64,000 nucleotides of DNA, from positions 1,196,001 to 1,260,000 of the forward strand of contig CM060112.1 of assembly GCA_030522415.1 (NCBI GenBank). Reading direction: 5' to 3'. This DNA comes from Channallabes apus (taxonomy: Eukaryota > Chordata > Actinopteri > Siluriformes > Clariidae). Positions 45,255 through 55,739 of the stretch are shown in pieces (position 1 is the stretch's first letter; every line of letters starts with the position of its first letter). Position numbers and translations under genes: made by a program. The notes under the pieces are model-generated. The model was not told the origin of the DNA. It saw only the letters and a program-made list of their open reading frames with translations, and ran no database searches.

Positions 45255-46292
45255 ATGAAGTCAGATGTGGTTAAAGGTCCAGAGTCCACGGAGAGCTCCA
45301 GCAGTCAGCAACGCTCATCTTTCAAACAAAAGCAAAAAGCAGCTAACCTCTGCTCACATTGTGGCAAGAATTTCACTCAGATGAGTACACTCCTAAGGCA
45401 CCAGCGCACACACACCGGAGAGAAACCGTATCAGTGCTCGCACTGCGGGAAAAGTTTCAGTTACAAGAGCACGCTCATTAAACACCAGCGCACGCACACC
45501 GGAGAGAAGCCATACCAATGCTCACACTGCGGGAAAAGTTTCAGTCAAACGACCACGCTGTTTAATCACCAGCGCATTCACACTGGAGAGAAGCCGTACC
45601 ATTGCTCAGAGTGCGGGACAGGTTTCAAACAAAAGGGTCATCTAAAAAAACATCTGCGAGTCCACACAGGAGAAAGGCCGTATCTGTGTTCAGAGTGCGG
45701 GAAGGACTTCACCAGGCTAAGCCATCTCCAGCAACACCAGCACATCCACATGGGAGAGAAGCCGTATCCATGTTCATGTTGCGGAAAGAGTTTTACTGAG
45801 AAGAGTAAGCTGTTAAAACACCAGCGTGTTCACACTGGAGAAAAACCATACCCCTGCTTAAACTGTGGGAGGAGTTTTGCAGAAAGGAGAACTCTACAGC
45901 ACCACCTGCTGATTCACAGCGGACACAAACCCCACCAGTGCTCAGAGTGCGGGAAGTGTTTCAGAGAAAAGAACGCTCTCCGAGTGCACCAACACATCCA
46001 CACGGGACAAAAGCCTTATTACTGCCATCAGTGCGGGAAAAGTTTTACCACTCACAGACGTTTCCAGGAACATGAGCGCATTCACACGGGAGAGAAGCTG
46101 TATGAGTGCTCGCAGTGCGGGAAGAGTTTTAATAATCAGAGTAATCTCAGAGAACACAAGCGCATTCACACAGGAGAGAAGCCGTATCAGTGCTCCGAGT
46201 GCGGGAAGAGGTTTATAAGACGAAGTTACTTGCTGAGACACAAACACATTCACATGGCTGAGATGGTGAACAGTTCTCAGCAGGAAGTTTAG
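45255..46292 (+). CDS. C2H2 zinc-finger protein ZNF-C, 11 fingers
   Basis: A 345-residue predicted nuclear DNA-binding protein in an exon that begins at 45175. The ATG at 45255 aligns with the starts of ZNF-A and ZNF-D. The leader (1-32) is serine- and lysine-rich; the family motif is weakened to DVVKGP, so the SUMO-type I-K-x-E is lost. Eleven fingers spaced 28 residues run from C33 to H333. Helix residues (-1,2,3,6) are QSTR, YSTK, QTTN, QGHK, RSHQ, ESKK, ERTH, ENAV, TRRE, NSNE, RSYR. The linker before finger 6 is MGEKP and before finger 8 SGHKP, otherwise TGEKP-like. Finger 4 has CGT where others have CGK. The 12-residue tail is [12 protein letters not shown], starting MAE as in ZNF-A. No effector domain is recognised. 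Confidence 0.92.
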   Translation: MKSDVVKGPESTESSSSQQRSSFKQKQKAANLCSHCGKNFTQMSTLLRHQRTHTGEKPYQCSHCGKSFSYKSTLIKHQRTHTGEKPYQCSHCGKSFSQTTTLFNHQRIHTGEKPYHCSECGTGFKQKGHLKKHLRVHTGERPYLCSECGKDFTRLSHLQQHQHIHMGEKPYPCSCCGKSFTEKSKLLKHQRVHTGEKPYPCLNCGRSFAERRTLQHHLLIHSGHKPHQCSECGKCFREKNALRVHQHIHTGQKPYYCHQCGKSFTTHRRFQEHERIHTGEKLYECSQCGKSFNNQSNLREHKRIHTGEKPYQCSECGKRFIRRSYLLRHKHIHMAEMVNSSQQEV

Positions 46293-46412
46293 GAATAAAC
46301 CCGGGGGAGTTGCCATTCTTTTACATCCCTTGTTTCTTTCTTGACGGGTATTGAGGGTTTTATCATTATCAAACTGCGAACTTGGAAAAGTATTGAAGCA
46401 GCAGATGGCTTT

Positions 46413-46536
46413 AATAAATTATTTACAAAATGACAAATGATATATTTATGATGCATTTGGCTTATAGAATTTTTTGGACCCTGTAATTTCTAAAGAAAAT
46501 AAGATGGTTTTTGGAACTGTAAAGGAACAGAATAAA
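46413..46536 (+). terminator. Candidate polyadenylation signals of ZNF-C
   Basis: AATAAA occurs at 46413-46418 and 46531-46536, about 120 and 240 bp after the stop. Confidence 0.55.
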
Positions 46537-46847
46537 TATAATACAAATTTCACACTTAATTAGTTAATCACTGATAAGAACCAGGCACTTTTTTTTTTCT
46601 CCATTTAACTTTAAACAATTATAGTGGAATAATCACCAAAATTATTTATGTAAGACAAATTCATCTTAAAACATTTGTGCTTTTAATACTGCTGTTGTCT
46701 CTCTGATTTCATTTAAAAACAAGACCATTAAAAATATAATGTCCAATACTGCACATTACGTGAACTGCTAAAGGAATGGACTAGTTAAATATAACTATAT
46801 ATGTGAGTTACTGAGAAATACGATTCTAAACAAACATTAACAGTCAC

Positions 46848-46965
46848 TCACTCGTCATCTATACCGCTTTATCCTGTATTCAGGGTCACGGAGGGCCTGG
46901 AGCCTACCGCAGGCTAACTTGGGGCACAAGATGACGTATACCCTGGACAGGGTGCCAATCCTTGA
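46848..46965 (-). mobile_element. SINE-like repeat, family B, 3' part
   Basis: In reverse it shows the family end (CACTCACTCGTCATCTATAC, GCTTTATCCTGTATTCAGGG) and CCTGGACAGGGTGCCAATCC. Confidence 0.75.
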
Positions 46966-46967
46966 AT

Positions 46968-47053
46968 ACTTAAATAATTCTTTTGATTGTGTAAAGCTGC
47001 TTTGCGACTTTGACAATTGTTAAGAACGCTATACAAATAAAATTTTATTTTAT
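46968..47053 (+). mobile_element. L2 LINE 3' end fragment
   Basis: TAAATAATTCTTTTGATTG, GTAAAGCTGCTTTGCGAC, then ACGCTATACAAATAAAATTT match the L2 tail at 19720-19800. It directly abuts the family B SINE. Confidence 0.85.
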
Positions 47054-47404
47054 TTGAACTGTAGGTAAAATTTGTAATGCACTGAATTGATCATTTACAT
47101 TGATAATGTAGACATTAAAGAGTTAAATAGTTTTCCTGCATTTGTGTAATTTCCAGAAGTGTTGCAAAATGTTGATTTATAAAATTGATTTCAGCACAGA
47201 ATTGGTTTTTAGCATTGTCTAGAGGGGATTTTATTAGTGTGATCTGGCAACCTTCTGCTTACAGCCATGCATGTTGTGGAATGGTTGGTTTGGCAGAAGT
47301 GTTTTTAGACAGGAGTCTGTTTGTGACTGGTTGAGACTTGGGAACACATTGGGAGGGTCGATGGGAAAAGCTAATTTTTATAGCACCAACTCTTCAAATA
47401 TGCA
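47054..47404. other. Intergenic, nothing recognised
   Basis: AT-rich sequence without a supported gene or repeat family. Confidence 0.4.
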
Positions 47405-47515
47405 TATAAGGAGTGTGGCTCGTAAGGAGTGTGGCTTGTAAGGAGTGTGGCTCGTAAGGAGCGCGGCTCGTAAGGAGTGTGGCTGGTAAGGAGTGTGGCT
47501 GGTAAGGAGCGCTCT
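47405..47515 (+). repeat. 16-bp tandem repeat
   Basis: About six to seven copies of AAGGAGTGTGGCTCGT with C/T and C/G variants (GGCTTGT, GGCTGGT, GAGCGCGG). Confidence 0.9.
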
Positions 47516-47770
47516 GTATGCAGTTCATGTGGTCAAAGTTAATGTTACTTTTAATGTAACTTTTACATCCTATATTTGCTTCCTCAATCAAATCAAATAT
47601 TGTTTTTTTTGACTGAGCTAGATGTACTGTAATAGTGAAACAGGTAAAGAAATGTGAGAAAGTCTTGCAAAGAAAAGGTGTACACGTTAGCTGTGGAGCA
47701 GTAACTTAATCTTTGTTAGAAAGTGTGTATATTTTGTTATATTTGCATTATTATAATCATTACTGCAATT

Positions 47771-48005
47771 GGCAGCATTGATGGCTCAGTGGTAGGTTTC
47801 CCAGCTGCCATATGGAAGGCGCAGGTTCAATTCCCACCCCAATGCTCAAACCACAGCCATTGGATTCAGTGCCGATCCCAAGGCCCGATAAAATGAGAGG
47901 GTTGCATAAGGAAGGGCATCCGGCATAAAACCTGTGCCAAAGTTGTTGAGTATCAAATGGTCCGATGAAGTATCGGATGGTGACCCCACGACGGGTGCTG
48001 CCGAA
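47771..48005 (+). mobile_element. tRNA-derived SINE with RTE-like tail, family E
   Basis: The head has GATGGCTCAGTGGTAGG and GCAGGTTCAATTCCCA. The tail carries AAGGGCATCCGGCATAAAAC and GTGACCCCACGACGGG with GCTGCCGAAAG, the 3' end type of RTE-family LINEs in fish. Sharing a tail with an RTE LINE is inference from memory of that type. Confidence 0.7.
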
Positions 48006-48502
48006 AGTGTAAGTGATTTAATAATTATTATTGTTATTGCTGCTTCTTTGCCTTTTGTTGTTCCCTTTCAGGGGTCATCACACCGAATCGTCTACCTCCA
48101 TCTAACCCTAATCTCTATCAATTCAATTTAATTTGTATATCGCTTTTAACAATTGTCATTGTCGCAGAAAATTATGGAGGTTTGTATAAAACGTGAATGT
48201 TTATGAATCAAAATTATTAAATAGATCCTGATGATAAGCAGAGGGCGACAGTGGCAAGGTAAACTCCCCGAGATGGCAATAGGAAGAAACCTTGAGAGGA
48301 ACCAGACACAACAGGGAACCCATCCTCATTTGATTGATAACGGATAGCAGGGATTGATCTGCAGTCATACTGTATGTTAGGAGGATGGAAGTTCAAAAGT
48401 GCAAAGTAGAGCCATCCCCAGTCACCACAAGCATCCCAGACAGACCACATAGGGCATCCATTTGACAAGATCTCCAACCAGAAGCGGGGCACCAAGACGA
48501 GT

Positions 48503-48665
48503 AATTTTTGTATTAATGATTTTAATATTAATATTTTTTGGGATGTGGAATGTATCATCTGAGTTTCCATTATTTCTTATGGGGGAAATTTGCTTTGATA
48601 TACATGTTTTGATCTACAAGCATGCTTCCTGAACAAATTATGCTCGCAATCCAAGGTTCCACTGT
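48503..48665. mobile_element. TcMar-like terminal fragment
   Basis: It ends in TGCTCGCAATCCAAGGTTCC followed by ACTG and TA, the terminal type of the element at 57526. It is solo and interrupts the L2 copy. Confidence 0.65.
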
Positions 48666-48789
48666 ATAGTGCAAGCAGGGATTAACTGTGGTGCATAACT
48701 AAAAGGGAGAGCCAGAAGGAAACACCCTGATAGCTCCCTGAGATGTACTGATGGCTTGATGTCTACCTGAGATGTAAAGCAACCAATCA

Positions 48790-49221
48790 CTTTTTACTTT
48801 TTCTTATAACACGTGTGTGTGTGCGCGCATGTAAAGCAAAAGAAAGTCTCATTAGAGAGGTTAAAGATCCATTTTCTCCCCCTCTGTCATTGTGTGCGCG
48901 CGTAATTTGACACCATGCCCCTTCACACACACACTTGCCTTTACACCCTTCCCCACCACCTCTTGTCTTCACACACATACACTCTCAGTTCTACATAGAA
49001 GGACTGTTCAGTCGCGATTCTTTTAATCTAAACTGCAGGTTAATTTGTTTTATTATTACTATATAATTTGTATTAATTATTTTTATGTATTTATTTTTTT
49101 GGGCTGTGGAGTGAATAATTAGAATTTCCCATTGTTTCTTATGGCTAAATTTGATGTACGAGTGTTTTGAAATACGAGCTCGCTTCCGGAACAAATTATG
49201 CTCGTAATCCAAGGTTCCACT
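48790..49221. mobile_element. TcMar-like nonautonomous element, right part
   Basis: It contains the internal block TCTCATTAGAGAGG and TAAAGATCCATTTTCTCCC shared with 38165 and 57895, and ends TGCTCGTAATCCAAGGTTCC, ACTG, TA. No transposase is present. Confidence 0.7.
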
Positions 49222-49374
49222 GTATTTTAAAATCGATGTGAAATTTCACAGGGAGCCAATGCAGTGTGGATAAGATAGGGGTGATGTACTTGTATCTTCT
49301 GGTTCTATTGAGGACTCTCGCCGCTGCATTCTGGACTAACTGAAGCTTGTTTATGCACCTGGTTGAACAACCTA

Positions 49375-49985
49375 CCAATACTTTGGAGTCACTGATCTCT
49401 TTCACATCACAACATCGACACAAGATGTAGTCCACCTGAGTGCTTTTTTCGCTCTGTTCTTGTCTCACTCTATGTTCCTGCCTCTTCTGGAAGAAAGTAT
49501 TCACTACTGCCATTTCACTCCTCTTTGCAAAGTCCACCGCCATCTGTCCTTCTGTATTCCTGTCCTGAAGACCAAACCTGCCCATCACACTCTCATCACC
49601 TCTGTTCCCTTCCCCAACATGTCAATTGAAATCTGCACCAATCACCACTCTCTCACCTCTGGGGATGCTCTGCATCACTTCATCAAACATACTCCAGAAT
49701 TTATCTTCTCTTCTAACTCACATACAACCTGTGGGTCATAACCACTAACAACATTGAGCATCACACCTCCTACTCCATTTCTTTTCCTATCCAACATAAA
49801 ACCTTACCCTTGAGCTTCTAGCCTTGCTACCTTTCCACCTGTTTTCCTGGACACACAGTATTTCTTCCTTCCTTCTCTACATCATCCCAACCAACTCTCA
49901 TGCCTCCTCTGTCATAGTCCTAACATTCAAAGGTCCTACTGTCACTGTCTCTTGTGGTGCTTTTACACAATATGCAGTACGGTAC
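49375..49985 (-). pseudogene. RTE-type LINE endonuclease fragment
   Basis: On the minus strand it gives GRFGLQDRNTEGQMAVDFAK, MAVVNTFFQKRQEHRV and STQVDYILCRCCDVKEISDS. These are segments of the APE-type endonuclease of RTE/Rex3-like LINEs. Upstream coding continues with many stops to about 49985. It is fused in frame to the L2 remnant at 49372. Confidence 0.85.
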
Positions 49986-50925
49986 TGGATGTTTGATTTG
50001 TGCAAATAATGATTTAAAGATGGTTGTAAGAATTTAGTTTAAAAAAAAAAACCTTGGTGCTTTTAACAACAGATTGCATATAGTCAGTTCAACTGTTTAT
50101 GAGAATGTAAAATCATTATAATGAGCCCTAGTTATGTGAGTAAGTGCTTACTGTATATATTATAATGGGCCCTCGTCAGGTGATGACTAGGTAATTAAAT
50201 ATTGTAAGGAGCACTAATCACATGAATACATACTTAAGTGTGATAACTTGGTACTTATTGTAAATATTATAATGAGTCTTCATAACATGACTGAGTATGC
50301 ATTTGTTTTTAGGGTATATTTGTCAAATTATACAAATTGTTTAAATGTTTTTGGATCAGTGTTTAAATATTCAGCTATTATAATTATTATACATTTATTT
50401 TAACATCTTTAAGTGGACGTACCTATACAGTATATGCTTTATTTTTATTCATTATCAAGATTGTCAATCATTATTGGAATTCTAATAAAGCGGTCAAATA
50501 CTTGGATAAATGCTGCACTTTGATGATTGGGGGTAAATCCAAATTATAAGCATATATACGCCTTTGACCTCTTGGCTGTAAGATGTATTGAGATTTTTTT
50601 ATTTATTTATTATTATTTTTTGCATAAAACTAAATATGAATTATTTCCAGCTAGTGCACAGAGTGCTGTACAGACAAAAGTAGAATACATTGATGACCAA
50701 GGCATAATCAAATGAAGCACCCATTATAATAGCTTTGCATCCCTTTAGCTACTGTGTTTTTTTTTTTTTTACACAGTAATTCCTCCCTTTGACATCAGGT
50801 GAGATGGTTCACGACAGTCATAATGAAGACATTCTCATGCTTGTTCTTTATTGTATGTTCTTATACCTTAAAACCTCCACATTGAGTCAATAAAATTGCA
50901 TGTTTTTGCCTTTGCAGCAAGTACA
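49986..50925. other. Intergenic AT-rich sequence, no gene seen
   Basis: No domain-bearing frame or repeat family is recognised. The sequence near 50820-50925 resembles 52288-52380 (TTGTTCTTTAT, AGCAAGTACACAC), so it is part of the local duplication. Confidence 0.45.
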
Positions 50926-51075
50926 CACTCGCTCATCGTCGTCTATACCGCTTTATCCTGTATTCAGGGTCGCGGGCACCTGGAGCCTATCCCAAGAGGC
51001 TTAGAGAACGAGACAGGGTACACCTTGACAGGGTGCCAATCCATTGCAGGGCACACTCATACATAAACACACTTA
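50926..51075 (-). mobile_element. SINE-like repeat, family B
   Basis: In reverse it has CACTCGCTCATCGTCGTC, GCTTTATCCTGTATTCAGGG, GACAGGGTGCCAATCCATTG and GGGCACACTCATACA, as in the other family B copies. Confidence 0.75.
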
Positions 51076-51089
51076 CATAATAAAGTAAT

Positions 51090-51535
51090 ATTTTTGGGTG
51101 GATTATCTGCATTTACATTATTTCCTGTCGGTCAAGTATCTATCTATATCTTGATGCAGATCAAAGTATCTATCTAAACAGTACAGTAGAGCATAATGCA
51201 TTTTTATATACATTTAATAACTCATGTTACATTGGTACCTCTGCACACAAACACCCCGCCTTACAAATTCTTGCCTTAAGACCTGAATTCTTAAAGAAAA
51301 TTTTAAATAAAATGCATTTTCCCATAGAAAATGTGCATTCATAAAGTTTAACAGTAAATTATTTGCTATTAAAAAGTTCAAGGTGTGAAAGAAGAAATAC
51401 ATATATGAGAATTTTTATCAGCCGAATGTCACCTTCTCTGTAGAATCACTCACATTGAGTGATCATCATATTTCATCATATGTCATCATACCTTATTATC
51501 AGAGGTGTCCCTCTGTGCTAACTCAGGTTCATGTA
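51090..51535 (+). repeat. Segmental duplication, copy 2 (upstream of ZNF-D)
   Basis: It matches 40409-40770 in two blocks. Here an L2 fragment and further sequence lie between the duplication and the leader, whereas upstream of ZNF-C the leader follows directly. Confidence 0.85.
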
Positions 51536-51539
51536 AACT

Positions 51540-52290
51540 TTCAATTCAATTCAGTTTTATTTGTATAGCGCTTTTAACAATTGACATTGTCTCAAAACAG
51601 CTTTACACAATCAAAAGAATTATTTAAGTTTGTGTGGAATGTGAATGTGTATGAATCAAAATGGTCAGATAGTCCCTGGTGAGCAAGCCGAGGGCGACAG
51701 TGGCAAGGAAAAACTCCCTGAGATGGTAATAGGAAGAAACCTTGATGGGTTCCCTGTCGAGTCTGGTTCCTCTCCTCATCTGGGTGAAACAGATAGCAGG
51801 AAATGATCTGCATTTATACAGTGTTACAGTAAGTGTTAGGTTCAGCTATAATAGTTGATGTTAATTGATGTTAAAATGGAGTCCAGTAGTTATTGGAGAC
51901 TCAGATAGACTTGTAGAAAGTTCCAGTCCTGAACTATCGAATTGTCAAGTCCTCAGAGAAACAGCTGACAACACCAGTCGAGGCCAGAACCATCTTCTAA
52001 GTAGATAGAATCATCCCCAGACACCAGGCGCATCCTAAAGAGACACACGGGGCATCCATGCGACGAGACCTCCAACCAGAAACCGGGCACCAGGATGGAT
52101 CAGACAGGTCCGGAGGGCAGAGGGAGTCTGGATCACTGGCAGCTCAGGAACCACATGTGTAGCTCGACAGAGAGAGAGAGAAAGATTGAAAGGGGGAGAC
52201 AGGGGGAGAGAGGAAAGAGAAAGAGGAGGAGGAAGAGAAGAGGAGGAGAGATGGCAGTTAGGTATGGTCACAGTCACAATGTCTAATTCT
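51540..52290 (-). mobile_element. L2-type LINE 3' UTR fragment
   Basis: It is nearly identical to 31308-32060 of the minus-strand LINE, including the AG-rich stretch near 52168-52250. One small segment near 51745-51776 (GATGGGTTCCCTGTCGAGTC) is locally inverted relative to that copy. It is 5'-truncated. Confidence 0.88.
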
Positions 52291-52476
52291 CATACTTGTT
52301 CTTTATGCCACATTCTTTTACTTAAAACCATATTAAGTTTATAATATTGCATATTTTAGATTTATAGCAAGTACACACATTGAGCTTTTACATTTTATTA
52401 GGTATAAAAATATATAATTTTTTTGTTTCTAAACAAGGCGGCTTTGGTCTTCTTTACAAATCTGTGCACTAATCCT

Positions 52477-52699
52477 CCAGTAGGTGTCGCTGTGAGCGTT
52501 TCGGTCGCGTTCCTCCACACATTCCCAGAAGCAGAAGAAGCCGTGCTGCAGTGTTGCTGATTGATGAGCTGAGCTTCTCCGACTCTACTAATCATCTTTA
52601 CATTCCAATATTTCTGACCGGGTTTTACCCCCACAGTTCCATCTGATCCGTTGTAGGTGTATTTGAGGTGGTTAACTGCGTTCTGCTGTAAAGCTCAAG
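52477..52699 (+). other. 5' leader of ZNF-D, copy 4 of 4
   Basis: It is almost identical to copies 1 and 3 (for example GTTGTAGGTG here versus GTTGTGGGTG). The CTCF-like CCAGTAGGTGTCGC lies at 52477-52490 and the donor CTCAAG/GTAAGT ends the exon at 52699. The coding exon on the same strand starts at 62284, so intron 1 would be about 9.6 kb. Confidence 0.7.
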
Positions 52700-52775
52700 G
52701 TAAGTTACACTCGGCTAACAGTGGCTCAGTCCTAAATGGGCTTCTACTTCCTATGCTAGTGCACTACACAGGCTG

Positions 52776-54265
52776 GAACATAGTGCTGTTTACCTCACAC
52801 ACACTCTGTAGGGCACTAGAACATAGTGCTGTTTACCTCACACACTCTGTAGGGCACTAGAACATAGTGCTGTTTACCTCACACACACACACTCTGTAGG
52901 GCACTAGAACATAGTGCTGTTTACCTCACACACACTCTGTAGGGCACTAGAACATAGTGCTGTTTACCTCACACACTCTCTCTAGGGCACTAGGACATAG
53001 TGCTGTTTACCTCACACACACTCTGTAGGGCACTAGAACATAGTGCTAGAACATAGTTTAACTCACACACACTGTAGGGCACTAGAACATAGTGCTGTTT
53101 ACCTCACACACACTCTGTAGGGCACTAGAACATAGTGCTGTTTACCTCACACACACTCTGTAGGGCACTAGAACATAGTGCTGTTTACCTCACACACACT
53201 CTGTAGGGCACTAGAACATAGTGCTGTTTAACTCACACTCTGTAAGGCACTAGAACATAGTGCTGTTTACCTCACACACACTCTGTAGGGCACTAGAACA
53301 TAGTGCTGTTTACCTCACACACTCTCTCTAGGGCACTAGGACATAGTGCTGTTTACCTCACACACACTCTGTAGGGCACTAGAACATAGTGCTAGAACAT
53401 AGTTTAACTCACACACACTGTAGGGCACTAGAACATAGTGCTGTTTACCTCACACACACTCTGTAGGGCACTAGAACATAGTGCTGTTTACCTCACACAC
53501 ACTCTGTAGGGCACTAGAACATAGTGCTGTTTACCTCACACACACTCTGTAGGGCACTAGAACATAGTGCTGTTTAACTCACACTCTGTAAGGCACTAGA
53601 ACATAGTGCTGTTTAACTCACACACACACACTCTGTAGGGCACTAGAACATAGTGCTGTTTACCTCACACACACTCTGTAGGGCACTAGAACATAGTGCT
53701 GTTTACCTCACACACACTCTGTAGGGCACTAGAACATAGTGCTGTTTACCTCACACACTCTCTCTAGGGCACTAGGACATAGTGCTGTTTACCTCACACA
53801 CACTCTGTAGGGCACTAGAACATAGTGCTAGAACATAGTTTAACTCACACACACTGTAGGGCACTAGAACATAGTGCTGTTTACCTCACACACACTCTGT
53901 AGGGCACTAGAACATAGTGCTGTTTACCTCACACACACTCTGTAGGGCACTAGAACATAGTGCTGTTTACCTCACACACACTCTGTAGGGCACTAGAACA
54001 TAGTGCTGTTTAACTCACACTCCGTAAGGCACTAGAACATAGTGCTGTTTAACTCACACTCTGTAGGGCACTAGAACATAGTGCTGTTTTACCTCACACA
54101 CACTCTGTAGGGCACTAGAACATAGTGCTGTTTACCTCACACACACTTTGTAGGGCACTAGAACATTGTGCTGTTTACCTCATATACACTCTGTAGGGCA
54201 CTAGAACATAGTGCTGTTTACCTCACACACACTCTGTAGGGCACTAGAACATAGTGCTGTTTACA
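52776..54265 (+). repeat. 43-bp minisatellite in ZNF-D intron 1 (about 35 copies)
   Basis: It has the same unit, orientation and offset from the donor as in ZNF-B and ZNF-C. A compound block containing CACACTCTCTCTAGGGCAC and a CTAGAACATAGTTTAACTC junction recurs three times (near 52976, 53321 and 53758). It ends where a SINE is inserted; part of a unit follows the SINE at 54475. Confidence 0.95.
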
Positions 54266-54474
54266 TTTACATTTAGGCATTTGGCAGACGTTCTTATCCA
54301 GAGCGACTTACATTTTTATCTCATTACACATCTGAGCAGTTGAGGGTTAAGGGCCTTGCTCAAGGGCCCAACAGTGGCAACTTGGTGGTTGTGGGGTTTG
54401 AACCTGGGATCTTCCGAACCGTAGTCCAATGCCTTAACCACTGAGCTACACCTGGCCAGATTGTATAAAAAAAA
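54266..54474 (-). mobile_element. tRNA-derived SINE, family D, inserted in the minisatellite
   Basis: GCTGTTTACA, part of the satellite unit, flanks it at 54256-54265 and 54475-54484. The body matches the other family D copies in reverse, with tail at the left. It landed in the last unit of the array. Confidence 0.85.
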
Positions 54475-54490
54475 GCTGTTTACACACTCT

Positions 54491-55219
54491 TAAAAATCAC
54501 TAGATTTGGAATCAGTCTAAGTGAAACATTACAGTGTGTCCAGATAATTATTGTTTGTTCGGTTTTTTTTTACACCTTTTATCACACTGCGTTCGAAGAG
54601 AAGTTTATCAACTTGTAATTTCCCACCTACAACCAGTAGAACTGACAGAAAAAGCTCCTGAACTCTGACTTTTCCTCCATTAATTTCATCCCAGATTTCG
54701 GAGACACGACGTCATAACATGGCTGCCTAAATTCTTTTCTGAAAAGTGCCATTTATTTTATCTTGTATGGGTTTATATGTGTTCATAGCTGTAAGCTTTT
54801 CTTTAACTCCGTTTCAACATTTTAAACCCAATAATCTAATCCAATTTCACAATAAATTGTTAAATTCTGTCAGGGGACTAGGTTATACTGAGGTTATAAA
54901 CCAGACAGTCTTTCTGAAAACGCAGTTAATTTAACTGCATGGAAAATTGAGCTTTTCCATCTGTAGTGGTGCAAGTGAAAAAGGCCATGACCACCTAAAG
55001 CACAGCAACGTAACATTACACTAAATTATAATTATGTCCATATCAATTTCTTCCATCATCTTGTTCTTTTTTTGAATGAGTTTTCACCCTGAATCCTCGT
55101 CTGATCCCACATGTTTATGTGGACGTGAACTTCGAAAGCTCTTATGTTGAAAGCTACAGTTTGAAGCTTAGAGAAAAGCAGAGTATCCAGACTGGTATGT
55201 GTGTATATTAACTTTAACA
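54491..55219 (+). other. ZNF-D intron 1 sequence, nothing recognised
   Basis: No supported gene or named repeat is seen; a 62-codon frame near 54746 has no domain. Confidence 0.4.
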
Positions 55220-55504
55220 CGTTAATTTAGATTAATTAATTACACAAAAATAACGCGTAAAATTTTAACGCATTTTAATCGCACTTATTTTTACACCGCA
55301 GAACGTTTCTCACTGGATGAGTTTCGGCGGACCGATTATACCGGAGCACCAACTAGCGTTCAGACAAAAACAAACCACAGTGAACATGGACAAAGAAGCT
55401 GATGAGACGGCTTTGGTTGGCCCTGTGTGTTATGTTTGCATCAATATGCACAACTAACATCGATAATATTACTTGCTTTTTGTGTGAACCAGAGGAAAAG
55501 AATG

Positions 55505-55518
55505 GTGCCCCCTGGTGG
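55505..55518 (-). promoter_or_regulatory. Perfect CTCF-core match (minus strand)
   Basis: CCACCAGGGGGCAC, read on the minus strand, fits CCASYAGRKGGCRS at all 14 positions. It lies inside a transposon relic in ZNF-D intron 1; occupancy is unknown. Confidence 0.4.
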
Positions 55519-55739
55519 CCCGCCAGTGAATTAACATCAAACTCAAATATATTACTGTGGATGGGAAATTTTGTTATAAAAAACGAATTAGGGGATAAAA
55601 TTGGAAAACCCCCCAAAAAATAATAAAAATAAAGAAACTAATGGATGGATGCGTCGATAAGAGCATGGATGTGTGCAAGCTATGCAACAAGGAATTCGCA
55701 TATCACCGCAGCACATCGAGCCTCAAGTATCACCTAGGG

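Larger units (their letters stand above)
48118..49372 (-). mobile_element. Single L2 LINE copy shredded by later insertions
   Basis: Three colinear pieces match the minus-strand LINE at 31296: 48118-48502 (3' tail and UTR), 48666-48790 (upstream UTR) and about 49222-49372 (RT C-terminus, FHIDFK and LHWLPV region). Their order and orientation match the intact copy, with deletions between. TcMar-like sequences fill the gaps at 48503-48665 and 48790-49221. Confidence 0.75.
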
